Of a DNA stretch of 54,800 nucleotides, positions 47,869 through 54,800 are shown piece by piece (position 1 is the first letter of the stretch; each line of letters begins with the position of its first letter). Source of the stretch: Ruminococcus flavefaciens (GTDB lineage Bacteria > Bacillota > Clostridia > Oscillospirales > Ruminococcaceae); the NCBI RefSeq assembly GCF_900143025.1, contig NZ_FRCT01000020.1, positions 1-54,800 on the forward strand, given 5' to 3'. Under the pieces are notes generated by a model. The model was not told where the DNA came from, searched no databases, and saw only the letters and a list, made by a program, of their open reading frames with translations. The position numbers were made by a program, and so were the translations under genes.

Positions 47869-47964
47869 TGTTACGAATATAAATCGGAATTTGCAGGAGA
47901 AAAGTACGACGAACTGAAAGAAATCCTAACGATTGTTTTTCGCATAAATATTGAGGATAAAGCG

Positions 47965-49044
47965 ATGAAATCTGAAAAATCAAAAAGAGTAAAAAAAGTT
48001 TTTTTGATAATTGCCTGCATTTTTATTATATTTCTTGCAGTTACATTTTTGATAAATAAACTACTGTTATCAAAAGAAAAGCAGATGCTGACCGAAGCAG
48101 GGTATTATAATCCTGTTTCGGTCGGAGACTATTCGCTGAATGTATATGATTTTGGCAATAAAGAAGGTACGCATACATTTGTGGGAATATCGGGCAGAGG
48201 CGTGTTTGATTACAGCGTTAGAATGGATCGTCTCATGGGCGGTTTTGCCGATGATAACAGAATTGTAGTCGTTGACCGACCCGGCTACGGACTTAGCGAC
48301 GATACAAAGGAACCACTGACCGTAGAGAGCATCGTGGACGATTATCGTACAGCGCTCATAAATGCTGGAATCGAAGCGCCGTATATACTGCTCCCGCATT
48401 CAATAGGGAGCGCTTATGCAACATATTGGGTAAGCAAATATCCCGAAGAGATAGAGGGTGTGGTTTTTCTTGACGGTACGCCGCTTAACGGAAAATCCGA
48501 TCTTTCGGAAGGCAATGTCATTGAGAACAGAGCCGCTATAGCTGCAACGCAGATGGGGCTGATCAGACTTGCGAAGTCATTGCTGTTAAAGATCGAGATC
48601 CCCGGCATGAATTATACGGATGAACAGCGAAAGTATTCCGAAGCATTGAATCTGCATAATAGATTTAATCATGCTTCTTCCTATGAAGAGGAACATTCAA
48701 ACGAGATTTGTGATACCGCATATCATGAGATGAAGCCTAATGATGTGCCGAAAGTCTATATCAGCTCATCGTTTGCATTTCGCACCCAGGAAGAGATCGA
48801 TGAAATGCTGGAGTGGGATAAGCATGAATGTGAATTTAAGGGAATGAAGCAGCCGAGGTTTACAGCTGATGTGAATTATATAAAGAATTATTTCGATACC
48901 GAATTTCAGCCGTATATTGATAAACTGGGAAACTGCGAGCTGGTGCTGCTGCCGGGAATACACTGCATTTATGACCAGCGTCCCGATGATGTGGCAGAGA
49001 TCATCAGCGATTTTCTGGACAGAATAGAGGAACAAACGGAATAG
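47965..49044 (+). CDS. Membrane-anchored alpha/beta hydrolase
   Basis: A 359-residue protein with a basic start and a membrane helix (VFLIIACIFIIFLAVTFLI, about 13-31), the rest probably outside the cell. The alpha/beta-hydrolase fold shows an oxyanion-side GISGRG, DRPGYGLSDD, the nucleophile elbow PHSIGS (Ser in a variant of GxSxG), VVFLDGTPL and a late His in GIHCIYDQRPDDVAE. GAGG lies eight bases before ATG 47965. Families of this type include lipases, peptidases and haloperoxidase-like enzymes; the substrate is unknown. Codon use is AT-richer than in the GH genes. Confidence 0.85.
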   Translation: MKSEKSKRVKKVFLIIACIFIIFLAVTFLINKLLLSKEKQMLTEAGYYNPVSVGDYSLNVYDFGNKEGTHTFVGISGRGVFDYSVRMDRLMGGFADDNRIVVVDRPGYGLSDDTKEPLTVESIVDDYRTALINAGIEAPYILLPHSIGSAYATYWVSKYPEEIEGVVFLDGTPLNGKSDLSEGNVIENRAAIAATQMGLIRLAKSLLLKIEIPGMNYTDEQRKYSEALNLHNRFNHASSYEEEHSNEICDTAYHEMKPNDVPKVYISSSFAFRTQEEIDEMLEWDKHECEFKGMKQPRFTADVNYIKNYFDTEFQPYIDKLGNCELVLLPGIHCIYDQRPDDVAEIISDFLDRIEEQTE

Positions 49045-49494
49045 AAAATCGGAATTTGCTTTAACAGATAAATTCTGATTTATCTTAGCAACCGTATAAA
49101 ATATAATGCCCCTAAGTGCTTAAACACTTGGGGGCAAAACTTCTATATGGGTATCCGTCTTAATGGCAGGCTCTTTTGGTTTTGTATAAAAAAACGTTGA
49201 ATCATCGAAATAACAATATGATGGCTGTTTGGGGTTTCACTTTAACACAAGCATCAAATAAACAGCTAAATATAGCCGCCAAACAAGTGAACAATCTACA
49301 AACAGCGAAACATTGGCAAATAGTCACTTGCTTCAATTTGGCTATTTATAGGCGTTTACAAGCTGTTTGCTATTTGGTGTATTCATCGTAAGAAGTTTCT
49401 TTAGTTCGTTACAGTGTAAATAGAGTGTTCTGATTTACAAACATAATATCACAACCAGCACTACGACAGATTTATGACACTTTTGCTTTTAGTA
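49045..49494. other. Intergenic region with hairpin and imperfect inverted repeat
   Basis: A hairpin at 49109-49136 (TGCCCC.AAGTG with CACTT.GGGGCA) may end the hydrolase transcript. From about 49254 to 49382 an imperfect inverted repeat relates CAAATAAACAGCTAAATATA to the complement of its right end, which reads CAAATAGCAAACAGCTTGTA then AACGCCTATAAATAGCC. A 71-codon frame (49176-49391) lies within this repeat and has no ribosome site, so I do not call it a gene. Confidence 0.5.
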
Positions 49495-49529
49495 AAATAA
49501 AAAAGCGTTTCCTCAAAAAGAAGAAACGC
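49495..49529 (-). terminator. Leftward terminator (no obvious gene)
   Basis: On the minus strand GCGTTTC pairs with GAAACGC, followed by TTTTTTATTT. It may back up the tRNA-Thr terminator, or end an unseen leftward RNA. Confidence 0.6.
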
Positions 49530-49587
49530 CTGTTTCACGCCGTTTAGCGTGTGTATGTGTTACAAAATTGATACCACTTCATGCGCG

Positions 49588-49624
49588 GAAAAAAATTCGC
49601 GTCCCAATTATACTGAGACGCGAA
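49588..49624 (-). terminator. Terminator of tRNA-Thr
   Basis: On the minus strand TTCGCGTC pairs with GACGCGAA, followed by a seven-base T-run. Confidence 0.8.
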
Positions 49625-49646
49625 CTTGCCTGCGGGGGCTCCCCGC

Positions 49647-49722
49647 TGGAGCTGATGATCGGACTTGAACCGACGACCTACGCCTTACCAAGGCGTTGCG
49701 CTACCGACTGTGCCACATCAGC
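49647..49722 (-). tRNA. tRNA-Thr (GGT anticodon)
   Basis: Minus strand: acceptor GCTGATG/CATCAGC, anticodon stem ACGCC/GGCGT around loop TTGGTAA, giving GGT, which reads ACC/ACT. The T-arm CGGTTCAAGTCCG is canonical, discriminator T, and CCA (49649-49647) is encoded. Confidence 0.95.
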
Positions 49723-49735
49723 ATCAACAGATAAT

Positions 49736-49764
49736 ATTATACAGCAACTGCGAAAAAAAGTCAA
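49736..49764 (-). promoter_or_regulatory. Promoter of tRNA-Thr
   Basis: On the minus strand TTGACT (49764-49759), 17 bp, TATAAT (49741-49736). Confidence 0.8.
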
Positions 49765-49854
49765 GAGGAACATATTTTATTTTTTATATTAACAAATCTA
49801 TTCCTGCCTGTTTTTCGTGCAAAAAAATTTTTTTGGATTTTTTTAAAAAAAGGG

Positions 49855-49883
49855 TTGACAAAACTTTTTTTATCTGGTATAAT
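49855..49883 (+). promoter_or_regulatory. Promoter of tRNA-Leu
   Basis: TTGACA (49855-49860), 17 bp, TATAAT (49878-49883), with long A and T tracts upstream that could act as an UP element. Confidence 0.9.
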
Positions 49884-49908
49884 ATTAAAGCAGTCGAGAG
49901 ACAGCAAT

Positions 49909-49993
49909 GCGAGTGTGCTGGAATAGGCAGACAGGCACGTTTGAGGGGCGTGTGTCGAAGGACGTATGGGTTCAAGTCCCATTACTCGCACCA
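49909..49993 (+). tRNA. tRNA-Leu (GAG anticodon)
   Basis: Acceptor GCGAGTG pairs with TACTCGC; anticodon stem CACGT/GCGTG around TTGAGGG gives GAG, which reads CTC/CTT. A long variable arm and T-arm GGGTTCAAGTCCC are present. CCA (49991-49993) is encoded. It diverges from tRNA-Thr. Confidence 0.95.
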
Positions 49994-49995
49994 AG

Positions 49996-50028
49996 GAAGC
50001 GTTTACCAATGGTAAGCGCTTCTTTTTT
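49996..50028 (+). terminator. Terminator of tRNA-Leu
   Basis: GAAGCGTTTACC pairs with GGTAAGCGCTTC (one G-T pair) around AAT, followed by TTTTTT; three bases after CCA. Confidence 0.85.
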
Positions 50029-50048
50029 ATGCAAAATCATAAGCCGCC

Positions 50049-50086
50049 GAGGCTCCTGCTCCTATGAGTAGCGAGCCTCTTTTTTG
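50049..50086 (+). terminator. Second rightward terminator
   Basis: GAGGCTC pairs with GAGCCTC around 17 bases, followed by a T-run. It is a backup for tRNA-Leu, or the end of a small RNA. Confidence 0.6.
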
Positions 50087-50140
50087 TCTAAGCTTATGGA
50101 TCTATATAGTCAAACACGGTCTCTCGAATTATTATAATTC

Positions 50141-51055
50141 TCATTTCTTTATAAATTTCAAGAATTCATCGTAATCTCTGATATAATCTTCGACCGTATA
50201 GAAATCAGAAGCCGCAACACACAGTACAGAATCCTTTTGCAGCCACAGCATCTCTCTCCAGGTCGGCTGATCTATAATTACACCGATAGACGGGTCGAAC
50301 AGCTCTATTTCTTCACGACCGTTTGTATTTTCAAGGATCAATTGTATCCTTCCATAGGGACAGAACAACAGTTGTTTTAACTCTTTATGAGCATGAAAAC
50401 CTCTTCTAACTCCTTCAGGCACTTTTGAGATATAGTATATTCGCTTGATATCAAACGGGATATCGTGTGTAGTCTCAAAGAAGGAAAGCTCTCCTGCATT
50501 CACCGTAGGAATTGTCTTAATATGTATCACCTTACAGCCTGCAACTGCATCTCGGGTCGTAAAATCATCGCCTTTAAGAACCGAATACCATTTCAGGTTA
50601 TCCATGCCCGAATATCTGACCAATACGTGTGCGGGAATATCAAGAGCCTCGTGGAAGTTGTGCTTATCATAAAATCTTACAGCACGCTCATTAGCTCTCG
50701 ATACACACCAATAAACGCTTTCAAGACCATATTCATCAAATGCCTTTTCTATTATGGTTTCCATGCCGTACCATGCGTATCCTTTGCGCATGGCTTCAGC
50801 TCTGACTGTAATAGCAAATTCAGCCGTTTCATTTTCGATATATTTAAGGCTGACTGTTCCCATGTACTCATCTGTATCCGAAACAATTGCAAGATGTATG
50901 TTGCGCTTATCTTCCCAGCTTGCTCTGATAAAATCCTCACAGTCAGACAGAGTCTTTGAAGCGAAATCCGCTTTAAGATTTTCAACCACACGCTTATCGT
51001 GCATCCATTCAAGCATCAACGGAGCATCTCTCAATTCAAGTCTTCTTAATAACAT
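50141..51055 (-). CDS. GNAT acetyltransferase fused to WxcM/FdtA-like 3,4-ketoisomerase
   Basis: A 304-residue cytoplasmic fusion. Residues 1-150 are an N-acetyltransferase (LRRLELRDAPLMLEWMHDKR at the start; VRAEAMRKGYAWYGMETIIE; RANERAVRFYDKHNFHEA at the end). Residues about 165-300 are a cupin of the dTDP-4-keto-6-deoxyhexose 3,4-ketoisomerase type, with GFHAHKELKQLLFCPYGRI carrying the active-site His residues. With the aminotransferase upstream, this gives ketoisomerase, transaminase and acetyltransferase: the steps from dTDP-4-keto-6-deoxyglucose to a dTDP-3-acetamido-3,6-dideoxyhexose (Fuc3NAc or Qui3NAc). AAGGAG precedes ATG 51055, 12 bases after the aminotransferase stop. Confidence 0.9.
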   Translation of the reverse strand: MLLRRLELRDAPLMLEWMHDKRVVENLKADFASKTLSDCEDFIRASWEDKRNIHLAIVSDTDEYMGTVSLKYIENETAEFAITVRAEAMRKGYAWYGMETIIEKAFDEYGLESVYWCVSRANERAVRFYDKHNFHEALDIPAHVLVRYSGMDNLKWYSVLKGDDFTTRDAVAGCKVIHIKTIPTVNAGELSFFETTHDIPFDIKRIYYISKVPEGVRRGFHAHKELKQLLFCPYGRIQLILENTNGREEIELFDPSIGVIIDQPTWREMLWLQKDSVLCVAASDFYTVEDYIRDYDEFLKFIKK

Positions 51056-51067
51056 AGCATTCTCCTT

Positions 51068-52162
51068 TTAAAACTCATTTATAGCAGAGATCACATACCT
51101 GATCTCTTCATCTTTCATACCATAATACATAGGGATACTCAATTCGGTAGCACTGATCTCCTCAGCAATGGGGAGTGCCCCCTGCGGAATGTTCAAATCT
51201 CTATAGCACTCCTGCAAATGCATCGGGATAGGATAATGCTTATTCGTACCGATGCCTTTTTCATTCAGATGCTTTTCAAGAGCATCTCTCTCAGCACATC
51301 TTATGCCATAGATATGCCAAACAGGAACACATTCTCCCTTTACTACAGGAGTAATGACCTTAGGATTGCTGATTCCTTCTGAATACAGCTTTGCGATCCG
51401 CCTTCTCTCTTCGTTCATTCTATCAAGATGAGAGAGTTTAGCTAAAAGGAACGCAGCCTGCATTTCGTCAAGTCGGCTGTTATTTCCTTTATATATGTGG
51501 TGATACTTATAATCGGAACCGTAATTGCCAAGAGCATGGATCTTATCTGCAATTTCCCTATTGTTGGTGACAGCAGCTCCCGCATCGCCCAGCGCTCCAA
51601 GATTTTTTCCGGGATAGAAGCTGAAGCCTGCGGCATCACCGAATGAGCCTACTCTCCTGCCCTTATATGTAGCACCGTGAGCCTGTGCGCAGTCCTCAAC
51701 CACATATAGATCGTGTTTCCCTGCTATGCTCATAATAGCGTCCATATCACAAGCCTGTCCATAAAGATGCACGGGCATTATTGCTTTGGTTTTATCGGTA
51801 ACAGCCGCCTCGATCAGTACAGGGTCGATCAGGAATGTATTGATATCGGGTTCGACAAATACAGGTGTTGCTCCCACATATGTGACCGCAAGGGCTGTTG
51901 CGATATATGTGTTCGAGGGAACGATGACCTCATCTCCTGCTCCAACACCGAGCGCTTTCAGCGCAAGCATTAGCGCATCAAGACCATTGCCGCAGCCTAC
52001 ACAGTATTTCGAGTCGCAATACTCGGCAAAAGCCTGCTCAAACGCTTCATCTTCTTTGCCTTCAATATACCATGAACGAGCAAAAACACGTTCAAAGGCA
52101 TCTCTGATGTCATTATTCAATTCCTTCTCCATAGGAAGGAAAGATACAAACGGGATCTTCAT
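51068..52162 (-). CDS. DegT/DnrJ/EryC1-type sugar aminotransferase (FdtB/QdtB-like)
   Basis: PLP-dependent aminotransferase that puts an amino group on a nucleotide-linked keto sugar. The 364-residue protein starts [18 protein letters not shown]. It has [40 protein letters not shown], the PLP-binding [15 protein letters not shown], and the Schiff-base Lys in [16 protein letters not shown], then [17 protein letters not shown]. This is typical of the FdtB/QdtB branch. AAGGAG lies six bases before ATG 52162. With the ketoisomerase fusion it probably forms a two-gene operon from the promoter at 52413. dTDP-glucose synthase and dehydratase must be elsewhere. Confidence 0.92.
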   Translation of the reverse strand: MKIPFVSFLPMEKELNNDIRDAFERVFARSWYIEGKEDEAFEQAFAEYCDSKYCVGCGNGLDALMLALKALGVGAGDEVIVPSNTYIATALAVTYVGATPVFVEPDINTFLIDPVLIEAAVTDKTKAIMPVHLYGQACDMDAIMSIAGKHDLYVVEDCAQAHGATYKGRRVGSFGDAAGFSFYPGKNLGALGDAGAAVTNNREIADKIHALGNYGSDYKYHHIYKGNNSRLDEMQAAFLLAKLSHLDRMNEERRRIAKLYSEGISNPKVITPVVKGECVPVWHIYGIRCAERDALEKHLNEKGIGTNKHYPIPMHLQECYRDLNIPQGALPIAEEISATELSIPMYYGMKDEEIRYVISAINEF

Positions 52163-52384
52163 ATTTTTCTCCTTTATAAATCCAATGGACTGTTATCAGT
52201 TTTTAACTTTTATACCCTTCCATATGCTTTAATGCAAAAATGCTTTTATCAGTTTCAGACGAAATCCCTGTTCTCAGACCGCTGCTGCCGCAGTATCATG
52301 TTCATTGCGTATATTAACAGTTTCTAATTACATTCCGTATTTTTAACTACAAAAACTGACATTTTCAAACGAAATCTTGTGTTA
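52163..52384 (-). other. Leader of the deoxyhexose operon
   Basis: About 215 transcribed bases between the promoter at 52385-52413 and ATG 52162. No strong hairpin-plus-T-run and no known leader element was recognised. Confidence 0.4.
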
Positions 52385-52413
52385 ATTATACCATTAATAT
52401 AGCAATATGTCAA
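52385..52413 (-). promoter_or_regulatory. Promoter of the deoxyhexose operon
   Basis: On the minus strand TTGACA (52413-52408), 17 bp, TATAAT (52390-52385), perfect consensus. Confidence 0.85.
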
Positions 52414-52914
52414 TGAATAGCACTACAACTTGTACAAACCGTATAAGCAGGCACATTTTAAAGCACCTGATTTATATATTTTTCAAAACCGCTTTTAAAC
52501 CGCAAACAAACCTTAACATACACAGTTTTCACAAGTCCACATTTGTTATTTTTCCTTTTGTTCCAAGCCTGATATCAAAGCCGCCCCTCTTTCAGCAGCC
52601 GTGCTCCGAACTATCCGACACAATAGTACATCACACATAAGGCATTGAGTTTGACAAGTTACCAGCCGAAGTTTCGGCAGGAGTGAAATTTGTACCTTGC
52701 TATTTTCTCATCTTTTCAGCACAATAGTTATAGTTATTGCGCACAATTTTGATAAAACTTTTTGTGCATTACGACAAAAATGTAAATAAACCGCCCGTTT
52801 TTACTGTATTGTAGCCTTTCTGTTACTATTTTGTTACCAAATTTCATTTCAAACCCTGTATAATCATAGTCGAACATGTTATAGGCATAGAATTTATGAA
52901 AGAAGTGTGATAAC
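52414..52914. other. Intergenic region upstream of GH9 copy 2
   Basis: About 500 bases without a convincing gene. A short GCCGAAGTTTCGGC palindrome lies at about 52669-52682. A TATAAT at 52859-52864 could be the -10 of the GH9 promoter, but no good -35 lies 16-18 bases upstream. Confidence 0.4.
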
Positions 52915-54800
52915 ATGATATCATCAAAAAAGTTAAAATCAGCCATAATCAGCAGTGCAACTGCTATTGCAGCATTTGTTTCACCTATCGCAGCAGTAAC
53001 TCCCTCTCTCTCAGCAAATGCAGCAGACGGCGACAATTACGCAAAACTCCTTCAGTATTCCCTCTATTTCTATGACGCAAATATGTGCGGCAATAATTCC
53101 GATTGCGCTCTCTCATGGAGAGGCAACTGCCACACAAACGACGAAGTACCGGGTGGTTTCCACGACGCAGGCGACCACGTAATGTTCGGTCAGCCACAGG
53201 GCTACACAGCAGCTACTCTCGGCTGGGCTTACTACGAGTTCAAGGACGCTTTTGACGCAACAGGTCAGACCGCTCACCTCAAGGTCATCACAGACAAGTT
53301 TGCTAAGTTCTTCCGCGACGCTACAGTCCTCAACGGCAACACCGTTTCAAAGGTGCTTATCGAAAAGGGCGAAGGCGGCGTTGACCACTCCTACTGGGGA
53401 GCTCCTGAAAATCAGGGCGACAGAGGACGTATGCTCTGGTCTACAGGCGGTGCAGCAAACGTAACTGCCGAATACGCAGCAGCTCTTGCAGCTAACTATG
53501 TAAACTTCGGCAACACAGAGGATCTTAAATACGCTAAGGCTCTTTATGATTTCTCAAAGAAAAATCCTGCAACTTATTCATGCGAATTCTACAGCAGCGG
53601 TGAAAGCGGCTCCAAGGACGAGCTCGCATGGGCAGCAGCATGGCTTTACCTTGCTACAAAGGACAACCAGTACCTTAACGACCTCAACGACTGCCCCGAA
53701 GCATGGTGGGTAATGAACTGGGAAAACGTAGCTCCCGGAGCTGCTATCCTCAAGGCTGAGATCACAGGCAACTGGAGCGGCGTTCACGACCTGGGCAGCG
53801 GCGACGGCTATAAGTTCTATGATAAGTGGGGCAGCGCAAGACACAACGCTACAGCACAGATGTGCTCGCTTATCGCTTCCAAGTACAACAAGGCAGACTC
53901 CGCATGGGCTAAGGGTCAGATGCAGTACCTTACAGGCGACAAGGCTTTTGCAAACGGACAGTCATACTGTCTCGTTGTAGGCTTCAAGTCTAATTCCTCA
54001 AAGAACCCGCATCACAGAGCTTCTTCTCCCGATGCAGACGCAAGCGAGAGAAATGACAGCGTACAGAACAAAAATCTTCTTGTAGGCGCTCTCTGCGGCG
54101 GTCCTACAGACGCTAACGGTACATACAGAGATATTCGTTCCGACTATGTGGGCAACGAGGTAGCTTGCGACTATAATGCAGGCTTCGTAGGCGCAGCAGC
54201 AGGTCTTTACCACTTCTACAAGACAGGCTCTACAGAGTCAACTATCCCGGGTGTAACAAAGGTCTACGGCGGCGGCAGCGGCAATAACAGCCAGCAGCAG
54301 AACAATGACTGGAACCAGCAGAATAACGATCAGAACCAGAACAACGACTGGAATAACCAGAATAACGACCAGAACCAGCAGAACAACTGGAACGATCAGA
54401 ATAATAACCAGAACCAGCAGAACAATAACTGGAACAACTGGAATGATCAGAACCAGAACAACACATGGGACTGGAACAATCAGAACAACAATACATGGAA
54501 CGGCGTTGTAAATAACGAATGGAACAATAATAACTGGGACTGGAATAATCAGAATCAGAACCAGAACAACTGGAACGATCAGAACAACAACCAGAACCAG
54601 AACAACAACGACTGGAATAACCAGAACAACAACCAGAACCAGCAGAATAACGACTGGAACAACCAGAATCAGAATAATACATGGGATTGGAACAATCAGA
54701 ACAACAACACATGGAATGGTGTTGTAAATAATGATTGGAACAATAATAACTGGGACTGGAATAATCAGAACCAGAATAACAACTGGAACGACCAGAACAA
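52915..54800 (+). CDS. GH9 cellulase with N/Q/W-rich tail (3' end cut by window)
   Basis: Secreted cellulase starting at ATG 52915 (weak GAAG ribosome site; no better start nearby). The signal peptide covers about 1-41 (SAIISSATAIAAFVSPIAAV ... SANAAD). The GH9 barrel (about 42-440) shows EVPGGFHDAGDHVMFGQP (DAGD), the His-bearing KNPHHRASSP, and VGNEVACDYNAGFVGAAAG with the likely acid Glu. At about 415 residues the catalytic domain is compact. After GSGNNSQQQ the protein enters Asn/Gln/Asp/Trp repeats, including two NTWNGVVNN units and NNWDWNNQNQNQNNW. It is open at the right edge, so any terminal domain is out of view. The repeats match those in the two GH11 genes. Confidence 0.93.
   Translation, partial: MISSKKLKSAIISSATAIAAFVSPIAAVTPSLSANAADGDNYAKLLQYSLYFYDANMCGNNSDCALSWRGNCHTNDEVPGGFHDAGDHVMFGQPQGYTAATLGWAYYEFKDAFDATGQTAHLKVITDKFAKFFRDATVLNGNTVSKVLIEKGEGGVDHSYWGAPENQGDRGRMLWSTGGAANVTAEYAAALAANYVNFGNTEDLKYAKALYDFSKKNPATYSCEFYSSGESGSKDELAWAAAWLYLATKDNQYLNDLNDCPEAWWVMNWENVAPGAAILKAEITGNWSGVHDLGSGDGYKFYDKWGSARHNATAQMCSLIASKYNKADSAWAKGQMQYLTGDKAFANGQSYCLVVGFKSNSSKNPHHRASSPDADASERNDSVQNKNLLVGALCGGPTDANGTYRDIRSDYVGNEVACDYNAGFVGAAAGLYHFYKTGSTESTIPGVTKVYGGGSGNNSQQQNNDWNQQNNDQNQNNDWNNQNNDQNQQNNWNDQNNNQNQQNNNWNNWNDQNQNNTWDWNNQNNNTWNGVVNNEWNNNNWDWNNQNQNQNNWNDQNNNQNQNNNDWNNQNNNQNQQNNDWNNQNQNNTWDWNNQNNNTWNGVVNNDWNNNNWDWNNQNQNNNWNDQN
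54275..54800 (+). repeat. N/Q/D/W-rich repeats of GH9 copy 2
   Basis: Continuous Asn/Gln/Asp/Trp repeats to the window edge, more Asp- and Gln-rich than the GH11 version and almost free of Phe. They share the NTWNGVVNN module (codons near 54490 and 54710) followed by [ED]WNNNNWDWN. Confidence 0.85.

Noticed and set aside
49176..49391. 71-codon frame near tRNA-Thr
   Set aside because: Lies within an imperfect inverted repeat, lacks a ribosome site and shows no domain.
51713..52232. Rightward frames opposite the sugar aminotransferase
   Set aside because: Antisense shadows of a gene with clear active-site motifs.

Overview
The window looks like a chromosome segment of a plant-fibre-degrading Ruminococcus (Bacillota, Oscillospiraceae), most like the R. 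flavefaciens group. The reasons are two GH11 xylanase genes and two GH9 cellulase genes, several dockerin-like EF-hand modules, the Asn/Gln-rich linkers known from R. flavefaciens xylanases, a SCIFF (ranthipeptide) gene pair, strong AAGGAG ribosome sites, and many sigma-A promoters with 17-bp spacing. The assignment comes from gene content only; no database was searched.

Layout. 1-9.7 kb: two near-identical GH11 genes read outward from a 6-kb core. The core holds a diguanylate cyclase, a small unknown gene, and an ECF sigma factor coupled to a membrane/EF-hand partner. The right-hand copy is GH11 - N/Q/W-rich repeats - CE1 esterase and carries a one-base frameshift in the repeats. 9.7-11.6 kb: a compact unit in which two exported proteins are each followed by a tiny peptide gene. 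The two peptides share their first part, and the second peptide shares its last residues with the neighbouring lipoprotein. 11.6-13.0 kb: gene remnants (SH3b, dockerin, Thr-rich protein). 13.0-18.0 kb: a large exported EF-hand/LRR/transglutaminase-like protein, tRNA-Gln, and a VWA lipoprotein. 18.1-25.5 kb: pcrA, pyk, three tandem paralogous membrane proteins with acidic tails, and an acetyltransferase. 25.5-29.2 kb: Dabb protein, SDR, two small accessory genes, folC. 29.2-33.2 kb: an oligopeptide-binding lipoprotein, a VanY-like peptidase and an AraC regulator. 33.4-38.5 kb: scfB/scfA, a dockerin-SGNH protein, and an ABC-F ATPase behind a structured leader with terminator. 38.5-45.7 kb: a fused LacI-sensor/GGDEF-like/AraC regulator, a zinc-ribbon protein, a CDF transporter and a GH9-dockerin cellulase, separated by intergenic regions full of dispersed palindromes. 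45.7-52.4 kb: an exopolysaccharide sugar transferase, a small membrane protein, an alpha/beta hydrolase, tRNA-Thr and tRNA-Leu, and two genes for a 3-amino-deoxyhexose. 52.9 kb to the end: a second GH9 with the same N/Q/W-rich repeats, cut by the window edge.

Working together: the GH11, CE1 and GH9 enzymes would remove xylan decorations and cut xylan and cellulose outside the cell. Dockerin-like modules suggest that some products attach to a cellulosome. The regulators (ECF sigma, AraC types, GGDEF) and the exopolysaccharide and deoxyhexose genes fit surface remodelling during growth on fibre. The least explained parts are the peptide/lipoprotein unit at 9.7-11.6 kb, the three acidic-tailed membrane paralogs, the ABC-F leader RNA, and the palindrome family whose cores vary while the arms stay complementary.
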